From positions 191,115,655 to 191,179,654 of the forward strand of contig JBOZIK010000001.1 of the NCBI GenBank assembly GCA_051453625.1: DNA of 64,000 bases, in the 5' to 3' direction. The translations under genes were made by a program, and so were the position numbers. Source of the stretch: Welwitschia mirabilis. Its lineage: Eukaryota; Gnetophyta; Gnetopsida; Welwitschiales. The notes under the pieces are model-generated. The model was not told the DNA's origin. It did not search any database and saw nothing but the letters and a program-made list of their open reading frames with translations. Positions 1 through 12,429 of this stretch are shown piece by piece (positions within the stretch are counted from its first letter, which is position 1; each line of letters opens with the position of its first letter).

Positions 1-680
1 AGCTTTCACGATACATATATTTAATGCACTAGTTGATGTACGACTTTATATTATTTTTATGATATGCATTATGGACATTGTTTAAAAGGCTACAGTGGAC
101 CAGTTATAAGACCTTCTTATAAGTGTGACCCAAGAGATTTAGGAGACAATAAACAAGGGAAGTAATGTTATGATTTTTTTTGATGTATTTATCCCTTGTA
201 TATTATAATTAAAACTCACTGATTAATTGATATACATCATTTTAAGTTATCACTACTTTAATTATTTATACACATCATCATTTTTCTACATTATCATGAT
301 TATATCTTATGATAATTTTTGTGTATGACATGCAATTTATATTTCATGATGTGACTAACATTTTAAGTAAAGGACTAATATAGAGTGTAGTACTTTAATT
401 TTTCTGATGATCATGTTCATAACTACTTAACTTTCATTTTGATTTCTTGAGCATGTTGGTCTAATGATCATCTGAACAATAGTTAGGATGATAGTATTAT
501 TGCACATCTTGCAGATGTAATACGTTTGTTCAACATTTTTTAATATTTAATTCTACATGATATAGATTTATAAACTTAATTTACGTTTTCCTAGTTACTA
601 TTTATCTTAGTCAATTTGGCTTATAATTTGTAGTTAATTGCTTACTTTGTGAGGAACTGATAAGGCTAAGTGGGGGGTTA
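1..680 (+). mobile_element. 3' internal region of family-E LTR retrotransposon
   Basis: This is non-coding-looking sequence directly upstream of a polypurine tract and an LTR. It is recognisable because almost the same sequence occurs reverse-complemented at about 16,194-16,870, also next to a family-E LTR. No protein domain is visible. The 5' part of the element lies outside the window. Confidence 0.6.
663..680 (+). other. Polypurine tract of family-E element
   Basis: The purine-rich run (aggctaagtggggggtta) lies immediately before the TG that starts the LTR. In an LTR retrotransposon this is the RNase H-resistant primer for plus-strand DNA synthesis. It shows that the LTR to the right is a 3' LTR and that the element is in plus orientation. 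The equivalent site next to the inverted copy is at 16,194-16,220. Confidence 0.65.
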
Positions 681-1186
681 TGTTATAATGCTAAATTATA
701 TGTATTTTATGGGGTATTTTGAGCTCTTTTTCAGGATATTTAGATAGGTTTAAATGGAATTTTGATGATTATTAAGAGTTGATCAGATGATCATTCAAAC
801 ATGCAATTCTAGGCATATTTAAAGGTATTTCAGGTATATTTTGATACTTATCATTTTGAGGAGAAGACTAATGATGTAGAAATTGATTACTCTTAGATAA
901 AAATCTTAGGAAGCTTATATTCCCCTCTATCATCCTCCTGACAGTCAGGACATCACTGATGCTAACATGGACTAAGGCTACGAGGTTGATTACGTGGCTA
1001 AAAATTGATAAGTCATCTACTATTGTGGGGTGCCATCCCCATAATATTTTGGACAACAAGTAGGACAATAATTATTTTATATGAAAAATAAATTATTTTT
1101 GTAATGGAATCATGCACTCAATATGGAATGCTAGGATTTTATCTCTAACTTCTAGGGTTTTTATTTTCAGAACCTTCAATGTAAAA

Positions 1187-1195
1187 CTATAAGTA
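1187..1195 (+). promoter_or_regulatory. TATA-like box in family-E LTR
   Basis: The box reads ctataagta and is followed by a conserved segment. The same position holds a TATA motif in the other LTR copies (15,696-15,703 and 22,899-22,907, minus strand). It is the likely core promoter of the element. Inferred only. Confidence 0.4.
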
Positions 1196-1617
1196 CTTCC
1201 TTACCCTGACTCCCAAATTCATATTTTATACTAGAAAGTCTTGTGATAGAAGATCGAAGGGTAAGATGTCCATCCTATGCTATAGAAAGAAGTCTTCCTT
1301 AGTGTTGGGCTATGTATCCTCTATTGCTTCTTTGTAAGTGAATGTTTATTTGAGATTAATAAAAGAGAGCTTTACTTCTATTATGTGCCTTTCTCTTATG
1401 GTTTAGGTTGGTTATGATTTCATGATAGTTTTATATAATTTAGGTTATAAAAGTAACCTTCATTAATGTTGATATTGTTAGTTTAATACTTGTATTTCAT
1501 CTCATATTGCATTTACATAAATAGTTTCATTTATTTATATTTTTTTTAATGTGTCTTATAGCTTATGTTACTTAGGGTTAAGGATCAATTTTTTCCAAAT
1601 GATCTAAGTTATAAGAG

Positions 1618-1717
1618 NNNNNNNNNNNNNNNNNNNNNNNNNNNNNNNNNNNNNNNNNNNNNNNNNNNNNNNNNNNNNNNNNNNNNNNNNNNNNNNNNNN
1701 NNNNNNNNNNNNNNNNN
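1618..1717. other. Assembly gap (100 N), probably false
   Basis: The 53 bases before the gap (1565-1617) are repeated exactly after it (1721-1773). The other family-E LTR copies have this segment once only. The gap most likely marks two overlapping contigs that were not merged, so no sequence need be missing. Confidence 0.85.
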
Positions 1718-2094
1718 CGTATGTTACTTAGGGTTAAGGATCAATTTTTTCCAAATGATCTAAGTTATAAGAGGTAATCTTGATGATAGAAAGATTAGTG
1801 GTTAAATAGATTCATTCCTTAGAGTTATTTCATTTGCATTTCACTTTTAAGCATTGCACTTCCATTCATCTTGTATTGTATTTCTGCATTTTTTTCTTAA
1901 TTTCATTTACTAAAAGGAAAAAGACTAAAAAATACTTTGTTAAAATTAATTCTTTAACTTCTAGCCTAGTGCTTTCAACAAATTATGACATTTGAGTTAA
2001 CTCTTACCTATACTAGTATGTGTCTTGTAAAAGCATTTGTGATCTATAGGATTTACTTAAGGACTTAAGGATTGCATAAATTCACATCATAACA

Positions 2095-2400
2095 TTTAAC
2101 TTATAAAAGATTTTTTTTCTTTTTAAAGAAACATATGTTAAGTAGATATCATGTTTAATATCTAAAAGTTAATAATACTTACCATCATAGATTTTTTAAT
2201 ATTTGTTAATATTGATCACTTACCACATTAACCTATGCTTAGTAAACAAAGTTAAAAAATCTTATGAAATTTTCATTAATCATATTTACAAGGGATATAG
2301 ACTTATTTATTATTGGGATATTTAAGTATATGTAATGCCAACATTTTATATTGGATAAATTTGAAACAGATAAGAGGTATTCAAAACCAAAGAAAGGAGA
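2095..2400. other. Intergenic stretch, nothing recognised
   Basis: AT-rich sequence between the end of the family-E LTR and element G. I see no ORF of significance and no repeat match. The target-site duplication of the family-E element cannot be checked because its 5' end is outside the window. Confidence 0.4.
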
Positions 2401-2707
2401 GATGAACATTAGGAAAGGTTGAGTCAAAGATATGATAAGAATAGATCCATAAAAGATGGATCTAGATGAGAAAATTATGGGATAATTTATTATAAAATCA
2501 TGTATGAATTTAATTTAAAAGCAAGGGAAAATTATGCCCAGTTATTATTCTTAGCATGTCTAGGGGTTGAGGCATCTATATTTGAAGAATTATCCCTTTT
2601 TGTTTTACCTTACATGATGTTTTAGATTTTCATAGAAATTTGTGTTGTCTATGTATTTTTATCTTGTTTGAGTATGAGTATCAAGGATTTTGTAGATTCT
2701 ATAGTGG
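2400..2707 (+). repeat. Element G LTR, copy 1 (3' part clear)
   Basis: Matches 5985-6308 over most of its length, including a segment with gatccataaaa and atggatctag followed by the shared R/U5-like block. The 5' boundary is not resolved, and the copy seems truncated on the left. Confidence 0.5.
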
Positions 2708-2734
2708 TATTAGATACTTATAAGTTATTATCTT

Positions 2735-3880
2735 AACCATTTGGCTTAGTACAGATCCATTCCAAATGAGCTATGATGAAGAAAGATCTCTTCCATTGTC
2801 CACACGATCACCTTGGAGTCCTTATAAATATGAAATATGAAAATAATGGCAAAAATAATTTATAGTTTTGGAAATGCATTTGGACAATCTATGACATAGA
2901 GTGTAAGTGTAACTAGCTCAGAGTCCATAGATCCCATGCGATTGATGATTAGAGATGATTATATTATAGTCTTTTCCCCTCATTATTATTTCCTTATTAT
3001 CAAATTAAAGGGATTGTATTGGTAAGAAAGAAAGACCAGAAAAAAAGGAGGAAGGAGAAGTTGCAGAAATGGGATAAGAAAAGGAAGTGTAAAATAAAAA
3101 CTTCTAAATCTGAAGAAGAAAGAGAAAGAGATAGGTGCAAGTACCTTACACTTAATAGTCTTGACTCCCTCAATGTGTCTCAAAGAGGAGCATGATTTAC
3201 TTTCAATATGTCAATGCAAGTGCTTCATGAAGTAAAAATCAAACAAAGCTTATGCATCTAATTCTAAGAGACACTTCTATTTTCTAATGAATCTAGTTCT
3301 AAAATATCCAAATCTATTTTATTTTATGAAGGGAAATACACCATTTCTAGAAATTACCTCTAAAAATCCTAGCATTTTATTACTTGTTATTTAAAAAAAT
3401 CCAAATATAGAGGTGGAGAAATAACAAGCATGAAAAAACACACTTTGCATCAATTACATTCTAATAGATAATGGACTTAGGATAATTATCTAGAAGATTA
3501 AAGTTATGCACCATGGATCTTTACTCTGTCAAATCCTTGGGGAAAACTATAATGAATATCTCACTGTTTTGGTTTATAATGGATCCCTCATAAGTCTTTT
3601 ACTAGAGAAATCTCTTAGCAACTATAAATATGATACATATGTGAGATGTTTTACAGTGGAAATGATGAATGGAAGATCTCTGGGAGTTATTTTACTAAAT
3701 GGTTTTGATTATGAGAGTAATTTAGGGTAATGCTATGAGCTTTTTAGTGAAGTGCTTGGAGGTCTTCTGATTAAGGATATGATCAATGATGTTGCTACTT
3801 ATGATGTTAGATTCAATGATGGTTTTAGAGATGGATTTTATTTCTAAAGCCTTGGAGCATTTAGAGGGAGACTATTTTAA
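2735..3880 (+). repeat. Element G internal segment, duplicate 1
   Basis: Closely similar to 4045-5190 in the same orientation. Shared landmarks include caaatgagctatg, gaaaataatggcaaaaa, a purine-rich stretch (gaggaaggagaag) and, near the end, gatggttttagagatgga. An open stretch of 74 codons at 3506-3730 is the longest piece without a stop. The reading frame continues to about 3880 with stops. I do not recognise the product, and the second duplicate does not keep the same frame open. Confidence 0.5.
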
Positions 3881-3890
3881 AGAGGCCTTT

Positions 3891-4016
3891 ATATTTGAGG
3901 AATTAGCCTTTTTTGTTTTACCTTGCATGATGTTTTAGATTTTCACAGAAATTTGTGTTGTCTATATGCTTTCCTCTTATTTAAGCATGAGTATCAGGTA
4001 TTTTGTAGATCCTACA
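3891..4016 (+). repeat. Element G LTR fragment, copy 2
   Basis: Only the 3' part of the LTR is present here, joined directly to the end of internal duplicate 1. It ends in cctaca, just before the primer site. Its truncated form suggests unequal recombination or replication-template switching rather than a separate insertion. Confidence 0.55.
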
Positions 4017-4018
4017 AA

Positions 4019-4031
4019 TGGTATCAAAGCC
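4019..4031 (+). other. Primer-binding site, initiator-Met tRNA type
   Basis: The sequence tggtatcaaagcc begins three bases after the LTR end and is one base from the common plant tggtatcagagc. In LTR retrotransposons this is where the initiator Met tRNA primes minus-strand synthesis. Decayed versions sit after copy 1 (near 2707) and copy 3 (near 6315). Confidence 0.6.
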
Positions 4032-4044
4032 TTTTGATTTATTA

Positions 4045-5190
4045 GCTTAACAACTAGGCTTAGTAGATATCCTTTTCAAATGAGCTATGGTAAAGAAAAA
4101 TCTCACCCATTATCTACATGACCGCATTGGAAGTTCTCGCAAATACAAAATAGGAAAATAATGGCAAAAAAGATCTATAGTTTTAGAAGTATGTTTAGAC
4201 GATCTATGACATATAGTATAAGCATAACTATCTTAGAGTCTATATCTTCTTAGTAATTGATGATAAGAGATGATCATATTGTAGTTCTTTTTCCATTACT
4301 TCTACCTTATTATCACATTAGAGAGATCATATCGATGAGAAAAAAAGATTAAAAAAAGAGGAGGAAGGAGAAGCTATAGAAATGAGACAGAAGAAGAAAT
4401 GAGAAAATAAAATCTTGCAAATCTAGTGAAGAAAGATAAAGAAATAGGTGTAAGTATCTTACACTGAGTAGTCTCGACTCCCTTGATGTCTTTCAGAGAT
4501 GTTCATGATTTGCTTTCAATATGTCAGCATAGGTACTTTATGATTACATCAAATTCTAAGAGAAATGACATTATTTTCTAAGGAATTTGGTTTTAAAGAA
4601 TCCAGATGTATTTCATTTTATAGAGGAAAATTTGCCTTTTTAGAAATCACCTCTAAAAACTCTAACATTCCATTGTTCATTATCAAGAAACATTCAAATC
4701 TAGATGTGGAGCAAAAATAAGAATAAGAAAATAAATTCTGCATTAATGATATTTTGATAAAGGATAGACTTCTACAAGATTAAAGTTACCCACCATGGAT
4801 CTTTGATCTATCAAATCCTTATAGAAAACTCTGATGTAGATATCTGTATTTTGATCTACAATGGATCCCTCATGAGTCATTTGCTAGAGCAATCTCTTGA
4901 TAGCTATAAACATGCTACATTCGTGAGATGCTTTACAGTGAGGATGATGACTAGAAGGTCTTTGAGATAACTTTCATTGAATGTTTTAATTACAAGAGTA
5001 ATTTAGGGCAATGTTATGAGCTTGTTGATGGAGTGCTTAAAGGTCTTCTAGTCAAGAATATGGTCATTGATGCTACTGCTCATGGTGCTAGTTATGATGC
5101 TAGCTTCAATGATGGTTTTAGAGATGGATTTAATTTTTAAAAACTTGTAGCACTCATAGGAAGACTATTTCAAAGAGGCACCCTAATTTA
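4045..5190 (+). repeat. Element G internal segment, duplicate 2
   Basis: Second copy of the segment at 2735-3880. It carries more stops and small indels, and it continues into unique internal sequence after 5190. Confidence 0.5.
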
Positions 5191-5880
5191 GATATAGCAA
5201 AAGGACATGAGAAGATATAAGGTAAAGATGTCCAATAAGAGAATTGCAACCATGCTCATTTAAAAGACCACTTTTAGATGGATAAGTAGATTGCTAATGA
5301 TGAGCTTCAGATAAGTGAGGAGATCATGGACCTATATTCCATGTCTAGGTTACATGAATCAAGAAGAATAGTGCAATCTAGTTTTAGTATGCTTGCTTAC
5401 ATGTAATCCGACATGGCAACATATTGCTTGGCATAGTTGATAGAACTATGTTATGGTAAATAGAAAACTTCACATCTTAGAAAACTCAAAACTTCAACAA
5501 AAAGTTTAAGTTCAGCTATTAAACTTTCCTTTAAAATGTAATGATTTGATCTGTAAAGTTTATAAAAGGTCTATGTAACGTGAGGTGTTAATGCTTGAGG
5601 ATTAAATGCCTTTGTAAAGTAGTTTAAATTCCACATTTATAACCCTATTTAAAAGTGTATAAAGATTTCCTAAAATATGAAGAAGGTACCTTTCTATCCC
5701 TTCTAGTATTTGTTTGAGTGTAAATGTGATGTAAAGGAGTTGTATGTTTTAAGATGTCCATGTGAAAGGCATGAATGTATGTTCAAGGAAAAGAATTTTG
5801 TTTAACATGTAGCCTAAAGCGAGAAAAGGGCACACTCATATTACATGGTTTGTATTCCACTTTACAAGAGGAAGAGGTAG
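5190..5880 (+). pseudogene. Unrecognised coding-like remnant in element G
   Basis: Reading the plus strand gives several long in-frame pieces interrupted by stops. At about 5724-5800 a cysteine/histidine-rich piece reads LRCPCERHECMF, which resembles a small zinc-binding motif but is not a standard CCHC gag knuckle. A purine-rich stretch at about 5868-5915 (aagaggaagaggtaggg...) could be the polypurine tract before the 3' LTR. I do not recognise the family. Coding status is inferred from the pieces and is weak. Confidence 0.3.
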
Positions 5881-5984
5881 GGTGAGGGAGGATTAAAGGA
5901 GGATTTCTTAAGACCATGTTAGGAAAACTCCTTTAAGAGTTGGAAGGAAAGCATAACTGCCCTTCCAAAAGAATAAGCATATAC

Positions 5985-6308
5985 ATCAATTCCCACTTAG
6001 CGAGGAATTTAGTCAAAGATCTAATAATTATAAAAATGATGAAATTAGATCCATAAAAAATATGGATCTAGGGAAGAAAGTTGTGGAAATGTTGTTAAGA
6101 ACATCATGTGTAAATTAAGCATATAAGCTAATGAAGAATGTGATTAACCATTGTGCCCTCCATGGTTTGGAGCTAGGGCCTCCTTATTTAAGGAGCTAGA
6201 ATTTTTATTTTACATTGCATGATGTTTTAGATTTTCATAAATATTTGTGCTATCTATGTGCTTCCTTTTGTTTGAGCATGAGTACCAAGGATTTTGCACA
6301 TCCTACAA
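5985..6308 (+). repeat. Element G LTR, copy 3
   Basis: Contains a TATA-like tccttatttaaggagc followed by the same R/U5-like block as copies 1 and 2, and ends in catcctaca. A decayed primer-site-like sequence follows (aatatcaaatc), so this copy may itself once have been followed by internal sequence. Confidence 0.5.
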
Positions 6309-6316
6309 CTAATATC

Positions 6317-9300
6317 AAATCAATATCTTAAGAGATAACATGATTAACATTAAGGAAGTGGATGTTTGTGTTATCACATCTTTGATTAGTATCATGTATT
6401 TTCAAGTTTATCTTTACAACATTATACTTATTGTTTATAGAAGCATAACTTATTGATATTTTATCAAATACAAAATTTACACGTCATCCCATTCATAGTC
6501 ATTATTACATTTTAGCATAAATTGTTTCATCAATTCTCTTTACATCATTACTTATATCTTAAGTTCTCTAATTACTTTCTAGAAATATTTTAAATTGATC
6601 ATTTTTTATGAAACTAAAAAATTCTTAGACAAGAGGTATATTATGACATTCCTAAGTTGGTTAGATTGAGTTCTCATATATATTAAATGTTAATATTATC
6701 TCTTACCAGGCTAAAGTTAAATGGTTTCTAGTACATCATAAATATGATTAAGCAAACAAANNNNNNNNNNNNNNNNNNNNNNNNNNNNNNNNNNNNNNNN
6801 NNNNNNNNNNNNNNNNNNNNNNNNNNNNNNNNNNNNNNNNNNNNNNNNNNNNNNNNNNNNAATACGATTAAGCAAACAAAGTAAGTAACTATTACAAGGA
6901 TACAACATTCAATACAACAAAATGAATATCCCATTAATTAACAACCTTCCTAAAGACATCATTTCAAGTTTAGTACTATTTATAACAAGAAAGAGTGCCT
7001 AGTTTTTCTAATAAGAGAATCTCAACATTAGTGGAACAATATTTTTCAAGGAAAAATTGACCTTTTAGATATGAGTTCCATGGTTTTTTGAGAGTACCTT
7101 AGAGCAAAGTTGAACATTTAGATGGGACTAATGTAATACACCATTGTGTTGTGGGATTAAGTTCAGATAACTCTCCAAAGAAGGATAACCCTTCCTTATG
7201 TAGTAAACATAAGATTTAATCTCAAAATTCAAAACATGGTAAGTCTATTCAAAATAAAGTAGTTAGATCAAGAATAAACCCATTCTACTTGGGTTATTAA
7301 TGGGGGTAAAACGTGAAATGATTAAGTGCATTAACAAGCTTCCTCAATAGTGCATGCATTATACTAAGTTCTTATTCTTTTGCCCTCATTAGTCTTTTAG
7401 TAATAGCTATTATGTAATGTCTTAAGAACTAAGTAATAATAAGAACACATACTTATAACCTAAGAGATGACTTAACTCTACTCTTATTAAATTACATAAA
7501 AAGGAAAAATGATATTTAGAATATAAAATTAGTATGTGTTTGTTGACGTTACCTAAATAAGATCCTACAAAAATGTTCAAAAATCATGAAAATATATAAG
7601 TCAAGAAACTTTTTATAGTCCTATATGAGATTAAAGGAATTGGACATAGGTAGTTAGATAAAATGATAATGTTTGAATCATAGACTAGGGAAACATCTAC
7701 TCAAATATTTTTATAGACTCTTAATTCACCTTGATTCATGAAAAGAATAAGGTGTGGTGGTGAGTAGTGTATTATTTATTTTGATATGATTTTTCAAATT
7801 TTAAATTTGATGTTTAAATATCATAGATAAATAAGTATTTGTGCTACAACTTTTGATTTAGCCAATACGAAAAGGAAAAAAACATATTTTATATACATAT
7901 GAAAAGTGCCTCGTCACTTAGTAATATTGACATGATAATTATAAATATAAATTTACACATATATAGAGATAGAAGCATGTGAATTTTTAATAGGTTTATG
8001 TATATTATTCTTAACACTTAGTGATAACCTCATGATGAGAATCCATGTAGTACATGTACAAAGAAATAATAAATATTTGTTTTACAAATAAATCACATTA
8101 AATTTAAGGAAGAAATTGTTTTTATACTAAGTCTATGTTACATAGCAATGAACTTTAATAAAATATTATTACCCACTTGTCACTCATTAATCACTCAATG
8201 ATAGCATAATAATATTAACTTCTATGTCACAAGCTATCATCCATATGATACACACTTGGGTTTTTCACTTATAACTATTGCAATTATCATATAGCAATAA
8301 CTAAACGAGTAACTTTGGGTTTACATATAAAAATCCATCATTGCTAATGACAACCAACGATATGTTTGTGATAGGATTTTTAAAACAATATCATAAGGCT
8401 ATTTCCCAATAAAAGATCTCACTTTTTTTAAAAATATAAAACTAGATTTAAAACTAGATTTGTTAAGAAGAAAAAAAAGAAAGTACTATTTAGGTGTCTT
8501 ACGCAAAGAAAGAAATTCCTTTGCAGATATTTGTCATTGTTAAAATTTCTTACTTCGCAAATGAAATGTCTTAATTACATTACCATGAATTTTTAAAAAG
8601 TTCATGAAAGATTAGTTTTTATTTTATTAAGAAACGGATTAAACATGGAAGGCATTATTGATGATTTTTCCCTATTCCAGGCTAAACAATATGGGGATCA
8701 AGTATCCTAGAGGCTCTTGCTACCATCCCTCCTACTACATCCTCACATATTATTGTGTTTTTTTATTTGAAAAAAAAAAGAAAAACACTTCTAGAGGGTC
8801 ACTCTAATCCTAGAGTGTGACTACGGTGAATGGTTAGAGACTGTATAACTTTGGGATTGTACAAGAACTTATTCATCATGGTTGGATTCGTTTGTCAAGA
8901 CAACACATGAAAAATGCATAAGCAACTAGTCAGAGAATTTTATCATATGATAAAAGCTAAGTACAAGCATCCTCTCATATAAGACTCAAATCAATTAGAG
9001 GGGGAAATCATTATTAAGCCAAAGGTGGACTATATGTATATTGAAATCACTAAGAGACAATCATAGCATTCCTACACATAAAACATTTGATTATACATTG
9101 ATAGATCTATGTGAATAAATTAAAGTTCTTTAGATTATCAGCTTATGAGGAAATCACCTCAAAAGCTTCTAATTAGCATTGTAAAAGGTTCTACTTCTTT
9201 AAACAATTCCACTAGTAGGCTATTTTCACCCTTGTGGTGTCCATTCCTATTTCTATAGTTTACAAGTTTTACGAACTTGTTTTTACTTCTTTGCGTCAAT

Positions 9301-10250
9301 AGTTTTCTTGTGAAATATAGTAGAGATATTTTTTATTATTTAAAAAACTTAATTAGGATTTCAATTATAAATTGTTGTTATTCATAAAGCTTTTTTGATT
9401 AATAATTCTTGTTACCCATTACTGCACTCCAGCACTAAGTGTTCATTCAGACCGTCATTTCCATGCCTAGCTATAGATAATTTGATCACTCCAAATTTCT
9501 CAATTTTTTTCATCATGTCATTGTGGCTCTAGGTTTATTTGTTCATTTTAGTATTCTATGATAAAATTCAACACTCTCAGAAGTAACATATAAATTCAAC
9601 ATAGAAGTTTATGGCTTGCTAGTTGAATTTTATTTTAGAAATATCCCTTGATTTATCTCTAATTCTTATAATTAGTATATCATATTTTATTATAGATTTG
9701 AAAAATTTTAGAATTTATAAAGTAAAAAAATTTAAAAAACTCTAAGGGGATATTTAAAGATTCTTAATCCTTGAATAAGGTTCTTTGAATTTAATTTTAT
9801 CATTCATCTATGATATTACCCATTGTTCCTCTCTTAAATTTTAGTTATTTTATCTTTTTAACTTATAATCTTTAACATTTTGAAATAAAAATTCTACAAG
9901 TTGGATGTCTCATTAACAAAGTCAAATTTTAACTTGATTGCATGCAGGTTAATATTATATAAACCTCTCCCAACCCAACACCCCATTAAAAAAATACTTA
10001 GACTCCTTAAACTTTGGAAAGACCTAATATTTGGGGTCAAGCACAATAATGTTCATCAAATTAGTTGGAATAAGAATTTTAAAAAAATTATGTTACAAGG
10101 AAATAAGTTATGATATTTTGGCACTAGAAGGAGGGCTCCTCATGTGGTTTCTTGATTCTCTTGTATATATACTCTTCTTGATCTACCTACTTATCTTACT
10201 TAATACATTAATCTTCATTTGCAATAGCCACAATATTAGTTTCTACTTGT
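6317..10250. other. Long stretch without recognisable gene
   Basis: AT-rich sequence with only short ORFs. I found no domain motif, LTR pair, tRNA or satellite here. It holds one assembly gap. The right-hand part (about 8.7-10.2 kb) could be the 5' LTR or leader of gypsy element H, but I could not find a matching second LTR, so this is only positional. The overlapping ORFs at 9901-10,255 have no recognisable domain. Confidence 0.35.
6761..6860. other. Assembly gap (100 N), probably false
   Basis: The 20 bases before the gap (6741-6760, aatatgattaagcaaacaaa) recur after it (6861-6880) with one difference. This indicates overlapping contig ends rather than missing DNA. Confidence 0.7.
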
Positions 10251-10679
10251 GGTAAGACTACTTGTGTTTCTGAAGATGAGGATAAGATACTTATCAAACA
10301 AGATCCATCAACCCTTATCACTAATGAACTTCATACTATTCTTGATTATAATGTTTATTAGGAACCTTACTTTAACTATCTTAATGTAAGCTAGTAAAAA
10401 ATTAAGATTACAAAACAAAATATTTAAGGATAACAAAAATTACCTAAAGAAAAAGTAGAAGAAGAATAGCAACAAAACAATAGCAATAATATCTCAAACA
10501 AAATAGATAAAACCTTTATCAAAAGCCATAACTAAAAATATGAAGGAAAAAAATCAATAATTTTTGAAAAATCTAGAAGTAAAAACCTAAAGAAAAACAA
10601 TGATGATAATAGCCTATTTGTATATTCCACCATTAGAGAAGAACCACCCAAAAACCAATAAAGTAAAAACACAACTATA

Positions 10680-11970
10680 AGTCAATCAGACCTTACAAGT
10701 ATCTTGGGGGATATTAGTGACATAAAATAAGGCCTCTAAAGCAAGAAAAGTTATTTCAATTTTAATTTTGATGATACTCTAACCCATTCTTTTGTACCTT
10801 GTAAAAGACTTTTACCCAATGAAATGCCTAACTTTGAGAAATTTATGGGCATACAAGCTCTATTATGCATGTTAGAAACTACAAACATGTGTGTCATATG
10901 TAAAATATAAATTATAATACTTCATGTTTGTTATTTTATTAATTCTTAAAGAGACAAGCTCTCAAGTGGTATCATAGAATGCCTATCCATTCTACCATGA
11001 GTTTGAAACAACTCCTTAAAATGTTTATTCAACATTACTTAATTAACATTTAAAGTGAAAAACCTTAGACACTTTGACCAACATGTACACTTTGACCACT
11101 ATGTGATAATAGTTTGATGAGATAATATAAGAATACACATGATGATGGAGAGTCATTGCACTATAATTAAAAACTACCATTGCAAATTCTAACATGGAAT
11201 ACTTGTTTGCAAAATCATGTATTTCATATGTCTTTAAATACTTAAGAATGTAATCATTTGAAAATTTTAAATAGGTAGCACCCCTTATGAAAAAAAGAAA
11301 AATCATAGGAAAAGATAATAAAATTATTAAATATCGTAATGCATCCTAGAGTGAAGCATGAAGAAAGGATAATGAAAATATTAGGTATAGTAGTTTGAAG
11401 AATATTACTATTGTATACTATCCTCTTAGTAAACATACCCTTCCCAAATAATAAACAACCCAATGATGTCACCTATAACATCTTAGGCTTTTATTGCTTT
11501 ATCAACATTTAATTGTCAAAAAATTATTGGTTAACAATATTATCATCTACCTCAACAAAAACAAAATTGACCACCTCAATAGACCCAACAATAAACAAAC
11601 ATAACTCAAACCAATGATTAGGAAAAAAAAATCAACATCAAACTTTAGCTATAAGATCCAAAATAAATTTTATAAAGTTAAGCATTCCAATGATACATAT
11701 CCTCTTAACCTTACTAGAAAATGGGGCAATCCAATTACCTTTGATTAGATTAATAGATTCTAATGCATTAGAACCAAAATATTATGATAAATTAAAATTC
11801 TTTGAGTATATCATAAGATCAAGGGACATCATACTAAGGATTGTTTCAACTTGAAACATATTGTTTAGGATATCATTGAAAAAAAAAGAGACATAAAGTT
11901 TAATACAATTCTTACTTTCATAAATGAACAACTCAAAATTTACAAAAATCCTTTTCCTTCTCAACCTTTC
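10680..11970 (+). pseudogene. gag remnant of element H
   Basis: Gag forms the particle that packages element RNA. The plus strand has gag-like pieces, but with many stops and frame changes. The clearest part is the nucleic-acid-binding knuckle at about 11,809-11,850, where HKIKGHHTKDCF matches the GH....C half of a Tat-type CX2CX3GHX4C knuckle. The position expected for the first cysteine is a TGA stop. Upstream, pieces such as RDKLSSGIIECLSILP fit the retrotransposon gag core. The start of gag is not resolved. Strand and order agree with the downstream protease and RT. Confidence 0.5.
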
Positions 11971-12429
11971 ACATCATAATCACCATAAGATATGTTTGTT
12001 TAGAATAACAACGTTTCTTAGGGTAGTTTAGAATAACAATGCTTCTTATGTAATTTTAATAATCAAAGATCCACTCCCAAAAATTATTAATCATTCTAGA
12101 GAATAAATAAAAGTTAGAATTAATGGTTCAAAGGAAATGTTCTTAAAGTCATCTTATTCCTCAACTATATGTGCAATTATAGTCATATGCCTCCAAAGTG
12201 GAGGAATCTTATCACTATCTCTCCTCATTAATCAAAAAATCTGAGCCTTATAGATAGGAATTTAAAAGAATATGTGAAGAATGGTTGAGTTAGAAATCAT
12301 TACCCAAATAAGAATCTATCTCAAAGAAGGTAAATGTATGAAATAAATAATAAGACAAAGAAATGATTCAATTCAAACATAAAAAGAAATTTGCCACTCC
12401 TTAAAAAATATCATATCAGAATCACCTTG

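Larger units (their letters stand above)
681..2094 (+). repeat. 3' LTR of family-E element (plus orientation)
   Basis: The LTR starts TGTTATAATGC and ends in ...CATCATAACA. It matches, in reverse complement, the three LTRs at 14,992-16,193, 19,854-21,091 and 22,195-23,384. A TATA-like box (ctataagta) lies at 1187-1195. The apparent length is inflated by a 100-N gap and a 53-bp duplicated gap flank. The true length is about 1.26 kb, in line with the 1.19-1.24 kb of the other copies. Confidence 0.7.
2400..6316 (+). mobile_element. Element G: LTR-type retroelement with internal duplication, coding content unknown
   Basis: Three copies of an LTR-end segment (2585-2707, 3891-4016, 6198-6308) share a TATA-like start, a block containing gcatgatgttttagatttt and an end like ggattttgtagatcctaca. 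After the second copy comes an initiator-Met-like primer site. Two copies of the internal sequence (about 2735-3880 and 4045-5190) follow the first two LTR segments. This gives LTR, partial internal, partial LTR, internal, LTR. I recognised no gag, protease, RT or integrase domain. It could be a large retrotransposon derivative or a decayed element of a family I do not know. Confidence 0.55.

Noticed and set aside
1565-1777. 70-codon ORF running through N
   Set aside because: It is the same 53-bp LTR segment translated twice around a false gap.
2986-3183. Minus-strand 65-codon ORF rich in Phe and Leu
   Set aside because: It is the antisense of a purine-rich run in element G internal sequence; its hydrophobic look is a composition effect.
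6717-6934. Minus-strand ORFs through the 100-N gap
   Set aside because: They exist only because N is read as open sequence; the flanks are a duplicated contig end.
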